Positions 8,827 to 17,593 of a DNA stretch of 64,000 bases are shown here, piece by piece (position 1 is the stretch's first letter; every line of letters starts with the position of its first letter). Where the stretch lies: positions 5,710,501 to 5,774,500 of the forward strand of contig NZ_MEHJ01000001.1 of NCBI RefSeq assembly GCF_001746415.1. The letters are read 5' to 3'. Under the pieces are notes generated by a model. It saw only the letters and a program-made list of their open reading frames with translations, searched no databases and was not told the DNA's origin. Source of the stretch: Streptomyces agglomeratus (GTDB lineage: Bacteria > Actinomycetota > Actinomycetes > Streptomycetales > Streptomycetaceae). A program made the translations under genes and the position numbers.

Positions 8827-9875
8827 GTAGCCAAGAGATTCCAGAGAAGAACCTGCCCAGTGAGCAGGACACCGCGCACGGCGCGGTAGCCGTGGCGGAA
8901 GACCCGTTCGCGGACCCGGGGCTGCCGCCCCACAAGCCGCGTATCCAGGACATCGACGAGCGGGCCGCCAAGCGCTCCGAGCGCACGGTCGCCCTGCTGT
9001 TCACGCTGTCGATGCTGTCGACGATCGGCTTCATCGCCTCGTTCGTGGCGTTCCCCGTCGAGAAGATCGTGTACGTCTGGCCGCTCGGCCACGTCAGTGC
9101 GCTGAACCTCTCGCTGGGCGTGACCCTCGGTCTCGCGCTCTTCTGCATCGGCGCGGGCGCGGTCCACTGGGCCCGCACCCTGATGTCCGACGTGGAGGTC
9201 GCCGACGACCGGCACGCCATCTCGGCCGAGCCCGAGGTCAAGGCCAAGGTCATGGCCGACTTCAAGGCCGGCGCCGAGGAGTCCGCGATCGGCCGCCGCA
9301 AGCTGATCCGCACCACGATGTTCGGCGCGCTGGCCATGGTGCCGCTCTCCGGTGTGGTCCTGCTGCGCGACCTGGGCCCGCTGCCCGAGGACAAGCTGCG
9401 CCACACGCTGTGGGGCAAGGGCAAGCAGCTCATCAACATGAACACGAACGAGCCGCTGCGTCCCGAGGACGTCGCGGTCGGTTCGCTGACCTTCGCCAAG
9501 CCGCAGGGCCTGGAAGAGGACAACCACGAGTTCAACAACGAGATCGCCAAGGCCGCCCTGATGATCGTCCGGCTCCAGCCGCAGGACATCAAGGACAAGC
9601 GCGAACTCGACTGGTCCCACGAGGGCATCGTGGCGTTCTCGAAGATCTGCACCCACGTCGGATGCCCGATCAGCCTGTACGAGCAGCAGACGCATCACGT
9701 GCTCTGCCCGTGCCACCAGTCCACCTTCGACCTCTCCGACGGTGCCCGCGTCATCTTCGGCCCGGCCGGTCACGCCCTCCCGCAGCTGCGGATCGGTGTG
9801 AATGACGAAGGATTCCTCGAGGCGCTCAGCGACTTCGAAGAGCCCGTCGGTCCTAGTTTCTGGGAGCGCGGATGA
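8823..9875 (+). CDS. qcrA: Cytochrome bc1 complex Rieske iron-sulfur subunit
   Basis: The 350-residue protein has an extended N-terminus with three transmembrane helices (about residues 55-75, 85-110 and 160-180), typical of actinobacterial QcrA. The C-terminal Rieske domain holds the 2Fe-2S ligands in CTHVGC (from C276) and CPCHQS (from C295). It moves electrons from menaquinol at the Qo site of QcrB to QcrC. ATGA overlaps link it to qcrC upstream and qcrB downstream. Confidence 0.97.
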   Translation: MSSQEIPEKNLPSEQDTAHGAVAVAEDPFADPGLPPHKPRIQDIDERAAKRSERTVALLFTLSMLSTIGFIASFVAFPVEKIVYVWPLGHVSALNLSLGVTLGLALFCIGAGAVHWARTLMSDVEVADDRHAISAEPEVKAKVMADFKAGAEESAIGRRKLIRTTMFGALAMVPLSGVVLLRDLGPLPEDKLRHTLWGKGKQLINMNTNEPLRPEDVAVGSLTFAKPQGLEEDNHEFNNEIAKAALMIVRLQPQDIKDKRELDWSHEGIVAFSKICTHVGCPISLYEQQTHHVLCPCHQSTFDLSDGARVIFGPAGHALPQLRIGVNDEGFLEALSDFEEPVGPSFWERG

Positions 9876-11497
9876 GCACCGTGACCGACGACAAGCGCAA
9901 GGCACCCGCCGGTGAGCGGGTAGCCGACTGGGCGGACGGCCGGCTGGGGATCTACAGCCTCGCCAAGGCCAACATGCGCAAGATCTTCCCGGACCACTGG
10001 TCCTTCATGCTCGGTGAGATCGCGCTCTACAGCTTCATCATCATCATCCTCACGGGTGTGTACCTGACGCTGTTCTTCCACCCGAGCATGAACGAGGTCG
10101 TGTACCACGGCTCGTACGTGCCGATGCAGGGCATCCGGATGACGGAGGCCTACGCGTCGACCCTGGAGATCAGCTTCGACGTCCGTGGCGGTCTGCTCAT
10201 CCGGCAGATCCACCACTGGGCCGCGCTGATCTTCCTCGCGGCGATGTTCGTGCACATGATGCGCGTGTTCTTCACGGGCGCGTTCCGCAAGCCGCGCGAG
10301 ATCAACTGGCTGTTCGGCTTCCTGCTGTTCGTCCTGGGCATGTTCACCGGTTTCACCGGCTACTCGCTCCCGGACGACCTGCTCTCCGGCACCGGTGTCC
10401 GCTTCACGCAGGGCGCGATCCTGGCGACGCCCGTCGTCGGCACGTACATCTCGTTCTTCCTGTTCGGCGGCGAGTTCCCCGGCCACGACATGGTGGCGCG
10501 GTTCTACTCGATCCACATCCTGCTGCTGCCGGGCATCATGCTCGGCCTCGTGGTGGCCCACCTGATCCTGGTCTTCTACCACAAGCACACGCAGTTCGCG
10601 GGTCCCGGCCGTACGAACAAGAACGTCGTCGGCATGCCGCTGCTGCCGGTCTACATGGCCAAGGCCGGAGGCTTCTTCTTCCTGGTCTTCGGTGTCATCG
10701 CGGCCATCGCGGGACTGTTCACGATCAACCCGGTCTGGGCGCTCGGCCCGTACCGTCCGGACCAGGTGTCCACCGGCGCCCAGCCCGACTGGTACATGGG
10801 CTTCGCCGAGGGACTCGTCCGTGTGATGCCGGGCTGGGAGATCAACCTGTGGGGCCACACGCTCGCCCTGGGTGTGTTCATCCCGCTGGTGGTCTTCGGT
10901 CTGGTGCTCGTGGCGCTGGCGGTCTACCCGTTCATCGAGTCGTGGGTCACCGGCGACAAGCGCGAGCACCACATCCTGGACCGCCCGCGCAACGCGCCGA
11001 CCCGGACCGCGCTCGGCGTCGCCTGGGTCACCGGCTACGTGATCATGCTGCTCGGTGGCGGCAACGACATCTTCGCCACCCACTTCCACCTGTCGATCAA
11101 CTCGATCACGTGGTTCGTGCGGATCTCCTACTTCGTGGGACCGGTCCTGGCGTTCATCATCACCCGGCGCATCTGCCTCGGCCTTCAGCGTCGCGACAAG
11201 GACAAGGTGCTGCACGGACGCGAGTCCGGCATCATCAAGCGCCTGCCGCACGGTGAGTTCGTCGAGGTCCACGAGCCGCTCAACCAGGAGCAGCTGCACA
11301 GCCTCACGGCACACGAGCAGTACGCGCCGGCCGAGATCGGTCCGTCGGTCGACGAGAACGGTGTCGAGCGCAAGGTGACGCGCGGCCAGAAGCTCAGGGC
11401 CAAGCTGAGCAAGGGCTACTACGGCGAGGGGAACCAGATCCCCAAGCCGACCGCCGACGAGTACAAGGAGATCACCAGCGGCCACGGCCACCACTGA
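9872..11497 (+). CDS. qcrB: Cytochrome bc1 complex cytochrome b subunit
   Basis: QcrB (541 residues) holds hemes bL and bH and the two quinone sites. The N-terminal four-helix heme bundle is clear (IHHWAALIF, MRVFFTGAF, FTGYSLPDDLLSG, FYSIHILLLPG), and the Qo loop reads QPDWYMGF, a PDWY form of the usual PEWY. The final ~120 residues form a long hydrophilic tail, normal in actinobacteria. It is the target protein of several antimycobacterial bc1 inhibitors. It is the last gene of the ctaE-qcrCAB operon, and a terminator follows 37 bp later. Confidence 0.97.
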   Translation: MSTVTDDKRKAPAGERVADWADGRLGIYSLAKANMRKIFPDHWSFMLGEIALYSFIIIILTGVYLTLFFHPSMNEVVYHGSYVPMQGIRMTEAYASTLEISFDVRGGLLIRQIHHWAALIFLAAMFVHMMRVFFTGAFRKPREINWLFGFLLFVLGMFTGFTGYSLPDDLLSGTGVRFTQGAILATPVVGTYISFFLFGGEFPGHDMVARFYSIHILLLPGIMLGLVVAHLILVFYHKHTQFAGPGRTNKNVVGMPLLPVYMAKAGGFFFLVFGVIAAIAGLFTINPVWALGPYRPDQVSTGAQPDWYMGFAEGLVRVMPGWEINLWGHTLALGVFIPLVVFGLVLVALAVYPFIESWVTGDKREHHILDRPRNAPTRTALGVAWVTGYVIMLLGGGNDIFATHFHLSINSITWFVRISYFVGPVLAFIITRRICLGLQRRDKDKVLHGRESGIIKRLPHGEFVEVHEPLNQEQLHSLTAHEQYAPAEIGPSVDENGVERKVTRGQKLRAKLSKGYYGEGNQIPKPTADEYKEITSGHGHH

Positions 11498-11533
11498 TCT
11501 CTGATCTCCGGCCTGACAAGGTCGCCACAGCAG

Positions 11534-11562
11534 GAGCCCCGTCCATTCGCCGGACGGGGCTC
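11534..11562 (+). terminator. Terminator of ctaE-qcrCAB
   Basis: A perfect 11-bp stem (GAGCCCCGTCC at 11534-11544, GGACGGGGCTC at 11552-11562) with a 7-base loop, followed by TTCGCTGT, lies 37 bp after qcrB. Confidence 0.8.
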
Positions 11563-11627
11563 TTCGCTGTCCGCCCGGCTGGATAGGGTGGAACCATCCT
11601 TACTGGCTGTGGACCCTGGAGCGGACC

Positions 11628-12692
11628 ATGAACGTGGTGACCCCGGTTGGCGGCGACAGCGTGGCGGCCGGCTCCTGGCCGGGTGTCCTGAACGCCCTGC
11701 TGCGCGGCAAGGACCTCTCCGCCGACGACACGGCCTGGGCCATGGACCAGATCATGAGCGGCGAGGCGACCGACGCCCAGATCGCCGGCTTCGCCGTCGC
11801 TTTGCGCGCCAAGGGCGAGACGGTCGGCGAGGTCACCGGCCTCGTCCGGGCCATGTACGCGCACGCCAACACCATCGAGGTGCCCGGCCGTACGGTCGAC
11901 ATCGTCGGCACGGGCGGTGACCTGGCCAAGACGGTCAACATCTCCACGATGTCCGCGATCGTCGTCGCCGGAACCGGCGCCAAAGTCGTCAAGCACGGCA
12001 ACCGGGCCGCCTCGTCCGCGAGCGGCGCCTCGGACGTCCTGGAGAAGCTGGGCGTCAACCTGGAGCTGACGCCCCGGCGTGTCGCCGAGGTGGCGGAGGA
12101 AGCCGGCATCACCTTCTGCTTCGCGGTGAAGTTCCACCCCGCTCTGCGGTACGCCGCGAAGGCACGCAAGGAACTGGGCGCGCAGACGACGTTCAACATC
12201 CTCGGCCCGCTGACGAACCCGGCGCGGGTGAAGGCGCAGGCGGTCGGTGTCGCGGACGCCCGGATGGCCCCCATCGTGGCGGGTGTGCTCGCCGAACGGG
12301 GGAATTCCGCGCTGGTCTTCCGCGGCGACGACGGCCTCGACGAGCTGACGACGACGGCGACCTCGCGGGTGTGGGCCGTACGGGACGGAGCGGTCACGGA
12401 GCATGCCTTCGACCCGCGTGACGTGGGCCTGGAGATCGTGCCCGTCGAAGCGCTGCGCGGCGCGGACGCGTCGTACAACGCGGATGTCGCCCGGCGGCTC
12501 CTGGCCGGCGAGACCGGGCCGGTGCGGGACGCGGTGCTGCTGAACACGGCGGCGGCGCTGGTCGCCCTGGACCCGTCCGGCGCGTCCCTGGAGGAGCAGC
12601 TCGCGGCCGGGATCGCCAAGGCGGCCGAGTCGATCGACTCGGGCGCGGCGCGTGCCGCCCTCGAGCGCTGGGTGGCGGCCAGCAACAGCTGA
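11628..12692 (+). CDS. trpD: Anthranilate phosphoribosyltransferase
   Basis: TrpD joins anthranilate to PRPP in the second committed step of tryptophan synthesis. The 354-residue protein shows the family motifs [14 protein letters not shown] (PRPP binding, residues ~91-104), [15 protein letters not shown] and GPLTNPA. It stands alone rather than in a trp operon, as is common in Streptomyces; the partner anthranilate synthase lies near 36.6-38.5 kb in this window. ATG 11628 has a GGAGCGG site before it. Confidence 0.96.
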   Translation: MNVVTPVGGDSVAAGSWPGVLNALLRGKDLSADDTAWAMDQIMSGEATDAQIAGFAVALRAKGETVGEVTGLVRAMYAHANTIEVPGRTVDIVGTGGDLAKTVNISTMSAIVVAGTGAKVVKHGNRAASSASGASDVLEKLGVNLELTPRRVAEVAEEAGITFCFAVKFHPALRYAAKARKELGAQTTFNILGPLTNPARVKAQAVGVADARMAPIVAGVLAERGNSALVFRGDDGLDELTTTATSRVWAVRDGAVTEHAFDPRDVGLEIVPVEALRGADASYNADVARRLLAGETGPVRDAVLLNTAAALVALDPSGASLEEQLAAGIAKAAESIDSGAARAALERWVAASNS

Positions 12693-12741
12693 GCGGCGGG
12701 TGAGTGTGACGCGAGGCGTGGTCCAGAGTCTGGACTGCGCC

Positions 12742-12769
12742 TTGCGTCTTCTTGATCGTGTGGCAGGAT
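12742..12769 (+). promoter_or_regulatory. Candidate promoter for the SAM-IV leader
   Basis: TTGCGT at 12742-12747 and CAGGAT at 12764-12769 are separated by 16 bases and resemble a vegetative Streptomyces promoter. Transcription would start about 12776, right at the riboswitch. A perfect palindrome (GTCCAGA-G-TCTGGAC, 12721-12735) lies just upstream. Confidence 0.5.
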
Positions 12770-12777
12770 GCTTGGCA

Positions 12778-12913
12778 GGTCATGAGTGACAGCGTTTTGG
12801 CCCCGGCTTGCTGTCCGGCAACCCTCCGTCCGTGGCGGGGTGCCCCGGGTGAAGACCAGGTCGTGGACAGAAAGGTCCACGGCAAGCGCGGACCCCTCGA
12901 AGACTTGGGGTCC
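12778..12913 (+). promoter_or_regulatory. SAM-IV riboswitch
   Basis: The leader matches the actinobacterial SAM-IV consensus closely: GGTCATGAGTG at the start, then GCCCCGGCTTGCTG, CCGGCAACCCTCC, GCGGGGTGCCCCGGGTGA and AGACCAGG. Two hairpins follow, GTGGAC/GTCCAC (12863-12880) and GGACCCC/GGGGTCC (12890-12896 with 12907-12913). In this class S-adenosylmethionine binding lowers expression of sulfur or methionine genes. It lies about 145 bases before the desulfurase-like gene at 13058, which it should control. Confidence 0.88.
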
Positions 12914-13057
12914 TGGTTCTCAGGGAGCCTCTTGTGAGCAAGCGAATGCGATAGGGCCTGTCGCCCCTTCTTCGCACACCCCTCTTTCTTTTCTCCTCCA
13001 GCGCTGCCGCGTACCCGCCGGCGCGAGGAATTCGCCTGCCTTCTTCGGGAGTTCGCC

Positions 13058-14419
13058 ATGTCTGTCTCCACCGCTGCCGCCGACCAGTCGCTTTGTACTC
13101 CGCTGCCCGTTCTCGGGCGGGATGTCCGCGTGCCGCTCGTGACCGGCGGTGAGGTCACCTACGCCGCCCTCGACTACGCCGCCAGCGCCCCGGCCCTCCA
13201 GCGTGTGTGGGACGACGTGGCGGCGTACGCCCCGTACTACGGCAGCGTGCACCGCGGCGCCGGATACCTCTCGCAGCTGTCGACGGACCTGTTCGAGAAC
13301 AGCCGTGCCACCGTCGCCGAGTTCCTCGGCTGCCGCGACAGCGACCAGGTCGTCTTCACCCGCTCCACGACCGACTCGCTGAACCTGCTGGCGGCGGCCC
13401 TGCCCGCCGACTGCCAGGTGTTCGTCTTCGAGACCGAGCACCACGCCTCGCTCCTGCCCTGGCGCGACGCGCGGGTCAACTTCCTGAACGCGCCCCGGAC
13501 TCCGGCCCAGGCCGTCGAGACCCTGGAGCGCGCGCTGGCCGCCCGCGACCCCTACGGCCCGGCCCTGGTGTGCGTCACCGGCGCGTCGAACGTCACCGGT
13601 GAGCTGTGGCCCGTGAAGGAACTCGCCGCGGCCGCCCACGCCCACGGCGCGCGCATCGTGCTCGACGCCGCGCAGCTCGCGCCCCACCACCCGCTGGACA
13701 TCGCCGAGCTGGACGTCGACTGGGTCGCCTTCTCCGGGCACAAGCTGTACGCCCCGTTCGGCTCGGGCGTGCTCGCGGGCCGCGCCGACTGGCTCCAGAG
13801 CGCCGAGCCGTACCTCGCCGGCGGCGGCGCCTCCCGCAAGGTGGCCCGCCGCGCCGACGGCGGCGTGGACGTCGAGTGGCACACCACGGCCGCCCGGCAC
13901 GAGGCCGGTTCGCCCAACGTCATCGGCGTGTACTCCATCGCCTCCGCCTGCAAGGCCCTGACGGAGGCCGGCTTCGACTCGCTCGTGGAGCGCGAGCAGC
14001 GGCTCGTGACGAAGGTGCTGGAGGGCCTGGCCGACGTCGACGCCGTGCGGGTGCTCTCCCTCTTCGGTGACGACGCCCCGCGCGTCGGCGTCATCTCCTT
14101 CGTCGTCGACGGCTGGAACAGCTCGCACTTCGCCGCCGCGCTGTCCGCCGAGTACGGGATCGGCGTACGGGACGGCCTGTTCTGCGCCCACCCGCTGGTC
14201 CGCACGCTGCTCGGCAGCGACCCGCAGGACCCGGGCGAGTGCGGCGCGCCGGAGGCCGAGCCGGGCGAGCGCTCGCTGAACGCGATCCGCGTGAGCTTCG
14301 GCGCCGGTACGCCCGACGAGCACGTCGAGCGGTTCATCGGCGCGGTCGGGGAGCTCGTCCGGGACGGCGCGAAGTGGAACTACCGCACCGAGGAAGGCCG
14401 CTGCGTCCCGGCGGTCTGA
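13058..14419 (+). CDS. Cysteine desulfurase-like PLP enzyme under SAM control
   Basis: This 453-residue class V aminotransferase has the group II (SufS/CsdA-like) layout. The PLP lysine is K229 in SGHKLYAPFGSG, the cofactor-stacking His region reads ETEHHASLLPW, the PLP Asp is in VLDAAQLAPH, and a candidate persulfide cysteine lies in GLFCAHP near residue 373. The reaction is probably release of sulfur or selenium from cysteine-type substrates, but the exact substrate is unproven. Control by a SAM-IV riboswitch ties it to methionine or SAM status rather than general Fe-S assembly. The start is ATG 13058. Confidence 0.85.
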   Translation: MSVSTAAADQSLCTPLPVLGRDVRVPLVTGGEVTYAALDYAASAPALQRVWDDVAAYAPYYGSVHRGAGYLSQLSTDLFENSRATVAEFLGCRDSDQVVFTRSTTDSLNLLAAALPADCQVFVFETEHHASLLPWRDARVNFLNAPRTPAQAVETLERALAARDPYGPALVCVTGASNVTGELWPVKELAAAAHAHGARIVLDAAQLAPHHPLDIAELDVDWVAFSGHKLYAPFGSGVLAGRADWLQSAEPYLAGGGASRKVARRADGGVDVEWHTTAARHEAGSPNVIGVYSIASACKALTEAGFDSLVEREQRLVTKVLEGLADVDAVRVLSLFGDDAPRVGVISFVVDGWNSSHFAAALSAEYGIGVRDGLFCAHPLVRTLLGSDPQDPGECGAPEAEPGERSLNAIRVSFGAGTPDEHVERFIGAVGELVRDGAKWNYRTEEGRCVPAV

Positions 14420-14515
14420 CAGCTCCCGGCCCGCGGCAGGACCGTCCGCGGGCTCCCGCCCGGTCGCATCGGTGAGAAGCCCGCCGCCGCGGCCGGGCGC
14501 CCGCGTCGGCGGCTG

Positions 14516-14797
14516 CTACGCGTCGAGGCCGATCGCGAAGGCCGCTTCCAGGTCGTGCTGCGAGTACGTACGGAACGCGACATGGGTGTCGGTGCCCTCG
14601 ACGCCGGGGATCTTGCTGATCCGGCCGGGGATGACATCGGCCAGATCGTCGTGCCTGGCCACCCGCACCATGGCGATCAGGTCGTACGTACCGGTGACCG
14701 AGAAGACCTCGCTGACGCTGTCCAGCGCGGCGATCGACTCGGCGATCTCGGGGATCCGGTCCACGCTGGTCTTGATGAGCACGATCGCGGTGATCAC
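14516..14797 (-). CDS. Stand-alone Lrp/AsnC ligand-binding (RAM) domain protein
   Basis: At 93 residues this protein is only the effector-binding RAM domain of the Lrp/AsnC family. The alternating beta-alpha-beta pattern is clear (TAIVLIKTSVDRIPE, VTGTYDLIAMVRV), and there is no helix-turn-helix. Such proteins form ring-shaped oligomers that may bind amino acids and modify full-length Lrp proteins. The start is GTG 14797; its first four bases overlap the stop of the rhomboid gene, so the two are translated together. Confidence 0.85.
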   Translation of the reverse strand: MITAIVLIKTSVDRIPEIAESIAALDSVSEVFSVTGTYDLIAMVRVARHDDLADVIPGRISKIPGVEGTDTHVAFRTYSQHDLEAAFAIGLDA

Positions 14798-15504
14798 GGT
14801 TGGCTTTCTCCCTCGGTGGCCGGCGCTGATGACCTCACTCTATCCGTACGCCGACTACGCCCCCAGGCGTAGAGGAAGCCCGCGCAGAACCCCGCCACGT
14901 GCGCGAGATAGGCCACCCCCGGGCCCGGTCCCGCGCGCTGCGCCGCCACCCACTGGAGGGCGAACCAGAAGATCAGGACGAGCCAGGCGGGGAAGCGCAG
15001 CGGGAGGAAGAAGAGGAAGGGGAACAGGCTCGTGACCCGCGCCCTGGGGAAGAGGTAGAGGAAGGCGCCCAGCACCGCCGAGATCGCGCCCGAAGCCCCC
15101 ACCAGCGTCTGCTCCGAGTCGGCGTGGACCACGGCGTAGGTGACTAGTGCGAGGTACCCGCAGCCCACGTAGAACAGGGCGAACTGGACGCGGCCCATGC
15201 GCTCCTCGGCCATCGCGCCGAAGACGAACAGGAAGAGCATGTTGCCCAGCAGGTGAAGCCAGCTGCCGTGTACGAACAGGGCGGTGAGCGGGGTCGTGAG
15301 CAGGGACGGGTCGCCGCTCAGCAGCTCGTCCGGGATCACGCCCCAGCGCTCGAAGTATCCGCTCTGCGCGGCGAGGAGGAAGTCGCCCGTGCCGTAGACC
15401 GGATTGAGTCCGGACAGGGGGCCGATGACGAAGATCAGACAGCAGAGGCCGATCGCGCCGTACGTCACCACGGGTCCCCGGGCCGCTTCCCGCCAATTGA
15501 TCAT
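14794..15504 (-). CDS. Rhomboid-family intramembrane serine protease
   Basis: The 236-residue membrane protein has six predicted helices and the rhomboid hallmarks: HGSWLHLLGNMLFLFVFG (helix 2 His-Asn), GASGAISAVLG with the catalytic Ser, and YLAHVAGFCAGF with the catalytic His. Rhomboids cut substrates within the membrane; the substrate here is unknown. The start is ATG 15504. It forms a coupled two-gene unit with the RAM-domain protein. Confidence 0.93.
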   Translation of the reverse strand: MINWREAARGPVVTYGAIGLCCLIFVIGPLSGLNPVYGTGDFLLAAQSGYFERWGVIPDELLSGDPSLLTTPLTALFVHGSWLHLLGNMLFLFVFGAMAEERMGRVQFALFYVGCGYLALVTYAVVHADSEQTLVGASGAISAVLGAFLYLFPRARVTSLFPFLFFLPLRFPAWLVLIFWFALQWVAAQRAGPGPGVAYLAHVAGFCAGFLYAWGRSRRTDRVRSSAPATEGESQP

Positions 15505-15650
15505 GGCCAGATCATCCCGTAACAGGACTGGCCAGGACAGAGCGCCTCGCCGGGCCCCGTCCCGGAGCGTGGACGGTCCGCCGCACGGGGTACGCGTGAG
15601 GCCGTAGGGTTACGGGCAGTAGGCACGATGAAAGAGGACGTGGACGCACG

Positions 15651-15893
15651 ATGACGACGGTTCCCCTGCCGACTGCCGAGACCCGGTGGCGCTGCGCCCT
15701 GTGCGGCAACCTCACCCGTTTCGATGTGACCCGCTCGTCGAAGGTGATCGAGTACGTCCATCTCGACCTGGCCGGAGAGCCGAAGGTCGAGGAACGCGAG
15801 GTGGTCAGTGAGACCATCGAGTCCGTGCGCTGCCGCTGGTGCAACGCGGTGGACCAGATCGAACTGGTGGACAGGCCGGGCGCCGGCTCCTGA
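15651..15893 (+). CDS. Small zinc-ribbon-like protein
   Basis: This 80-residue protein has two CxxC knuckles, CALCGN at residues ~15-20 and CRWCNA at ~61-66, which would bind one zinc ion. The middle is charged. It resembles conserved actinobacterial small zinc-ribbon proteins of unknown function. It lies 34 bp before the NYN-domain gene on the same strand, and the two may share a transcript. Confidence 0.75.
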   Translation: MTTVPLPTAETRWRCALCGNLTRFDVTRSSKVIEYVHLDLAGEPKVEEREVVSETIESVRCRWCNAVDQIELVDRPGAGS

Positions 15894-15927
15894 GAGGACC
15901 GGCCCGAGAGTAGTGGGGTGACGGATT

Positions 15928-17286
15928 GTGGAGCATGCAAGCGGCGGTGAACCGGCCGGCTCGGCCGGGGACGCCGCCGAGGTGCTCGACCGCCCGCTGC
16001 CCGAAGGCGTACGGCACAAGGTCGTCGCACTGGTCTCGGACGCCTTCGGCGGGCTCACCGTCGCCGAGCTCCCGTCCCAGCTGAGGCAGTACGCCCGGTT
16101 CACGCCGTCCCGGCGCGCCAAGTTCGCGGGCAACGCGATGGCGGCGGCGCTGGAGGGCGACCCGGAGTTCCGCCGGCGCATCGGCGAGCGGCTGCGCGAG
16201 GCGCAGCCCGAGCTCGCCCGCGCCCTGGAGTCCGGGTCTCCGCCGGCCGCCGCCGACCCCCTCGACGTGGCGGCCGCGGCGTACGTCCTGCGCCCCGTCG
16301 GCTGGGTCAAGCTGGTGGCCGCCGCGGGCGAGGAGGCCCTGCGGGCGGACGCCGAGCGGGCCGACGAGGCCGCCCAGCGCGAGCTGGAACGGCTGCGCGG
16401 GGAGCTCGCGCACGCGCGCGAGCAGACGAAGAGCGAGACCGAACGGCTGCGTACGGAGCTGGAGGCCGCCCGCAAGGAGGCCGACGTGCTCAGCCGCAAG
16501 CTGCGCAGCGCGCTGAGCGACGTGAAGCGCGGCGAGGCGGCCCTGCGCCGTACGAACGCCGAGACCGAGACACTCAAGTCCGACGCCGCCGCCCGGGTCG
16601 CCGCCGCCGAGAGCGAGACGCGGCGGCTGCGGACCCGGCTGGGGGAGGCCGAGGCGTCCGCCGAGGCGAGCCGCAGAGCCGTGCGCGAGGGCCGCAGTAT
16701 CGAGGACATGCGGGTGCGGCTGCTGCTCGACACGGTGCTGGACGCCGCTCAGGGGCTGCGCCGTGAACTGGCCCTGCCGCCCGCGTCCGTGCACCCCGCG
16801 GACACGGTGGACGCCGTGGAGCCCGGACGTATGACCCCCAAGGACATCGCCGCCAGGGCGCTCTCCGAGACCGACCCGGCGCTGCTCGACCAGCTTCTCG
16901 AACTGCCGCAGTGTCACCTGGTCGTGGACGGTTACAACGTCACCAAGACGGGCTATCCGCAGATGCCGCTCGACAAGCAGCGGCTGCGGCTCCTCGGCGG
17001 CCTGTCGATGCTCGCCGCGCAGACGGGCGCCGAGGTGACGTGCGTCTTCGACGGTGCCGAACTGGTCGCGCCGGTACTGCTCGCGCCGCCGCGCGGGGTG
17101 CGGGTGCTGTTCAGCAAGCCGGGGGTGACGGCGGACGAACTCATCAGGCAGCTCGTACGGGCGGAACCGCCGGGCCGGCCCGTCGTGGTGGCCTCGACCG
17201 ACCGTGAAGTGGCCGACGGAGTCGCCAAGTCGGGCGCGAGGCCCGTTGCGTCCGCCTTGTTGCTGAAGAGGCTTTCGCGCGTCTAG
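15928..17286 (+). CDS. NYN-domain (YacP-like) putative ribonuclease with coiled coil
   Basis: The 452-residue protein has three parts: an N-terminal helical region (~20-130), a long coiled coil (~145-260) rich in Ala, Glu and Arg, and a C-terminal NYN domain (~328-450). The NYN domain begins LVVDGYNVTKTGYP with the metal-binding Asp and Asn, and later has TCVFDGAE and VVASTDREVADG. NYN domains are PIN-like RNA nucleases acting in RNA processing. YacP/Rae1 of Bacillus is a ribosome-associated mRNase, but the coiled coil makes this an actinobacterial variant. It starts at GTG 15928. Confidence 0.85.
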   Translation: MEHASGGEPAGSAGDAAEVLDRPLPEGVRHKVVALVSDAFGGLTVAELPSQLRQYARFTPSRRAKFAGNAMAAALEGDPEFRRRIGERLREAQPELARALESGSPPAAADPLDVAAAAYVLRPVGWVKLVAAAGEEALRADAERADEAAQRELERLRGELAHAREQTKSETERLRTELEAARKEADVLSRKLRSALSDVKRGEAALRRTNAETETLKSDAAARVAAAESETRRLRTRLGEAEASAEASRRAVREGRSIEDMRVRLLLDTVLDAAQGLRRELALPPASVHPADTVDAVEPGRMTPKDIAARALSETDPALLDQLLELPQCHLVVDGYNVTKTGYPQMPLDKQRLRLLGGLSMLAAQTGAEVTCVFDGAELVAPVLLAPPRGVRVLFSKPGVTADELIRQLVRAEPPGRPVVVASTDREVADGVAKSGARPVASALLLKRLSRV

Positions 17287-17479
17287 TGACTTCTCGGCGT
17301 AATGCCCGAATTCGGGAAACGCACCGTCAATTGGCCATTACTGCCAGTGTGATGTAAGTAAAGATTGTGACCAGCGGGTGAGTTTTTACACCTGAGGATT
17401 TGAACTGATCACAAGAAGGTCACTAAGGTCTGCCCTCGAACCTTCGAACGGTAGACCACCCATCCGGGGTGTCTGCGAA

Positions 17480-17570
17480 GGTACCGCCGAGTCCATGCAA
17501 TTCGGTCTATTTCCGCGGGGGAGCCGAAGCGTGGAGCCGGGGATCACGTCCCCGACCCCGGTAGGCGGCT
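17480..17570 (+). promoter_or_regulatory. Probable c-di-AMP (ydaO-type) riboswitch
   Basis: Conserved blocks of the ydaO class appear in order: ACCGCCGAGTCC (17483-17494), CGCGGGGGAGCCGAAGCG (about 17514-17531) and CGACCCCGGTAGGCGGCT (17553-17570). The ends pair as a P1 stem, CCGCC (17484-17488) with GGCGG (17564-17568). In Streptomyces this riboswitch is known before cell-wall hydrolase genes, which fits the NlpC/P60 gene 24 bases downstream. Bases 17287-17479 hold no gene and are probably the promoter region. Confidence 0.78.
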
Positions 17571-17593
17571 CGAGGAAGAAGGAGCTCGCCTTC

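Noticed and set aside
9770..11494. A 574-codon minus-strand frame opposite qcrB
   Set aside because: Same pattern: no motif, composition of an antisense frame, and full overlap with the certain qcrB gene.
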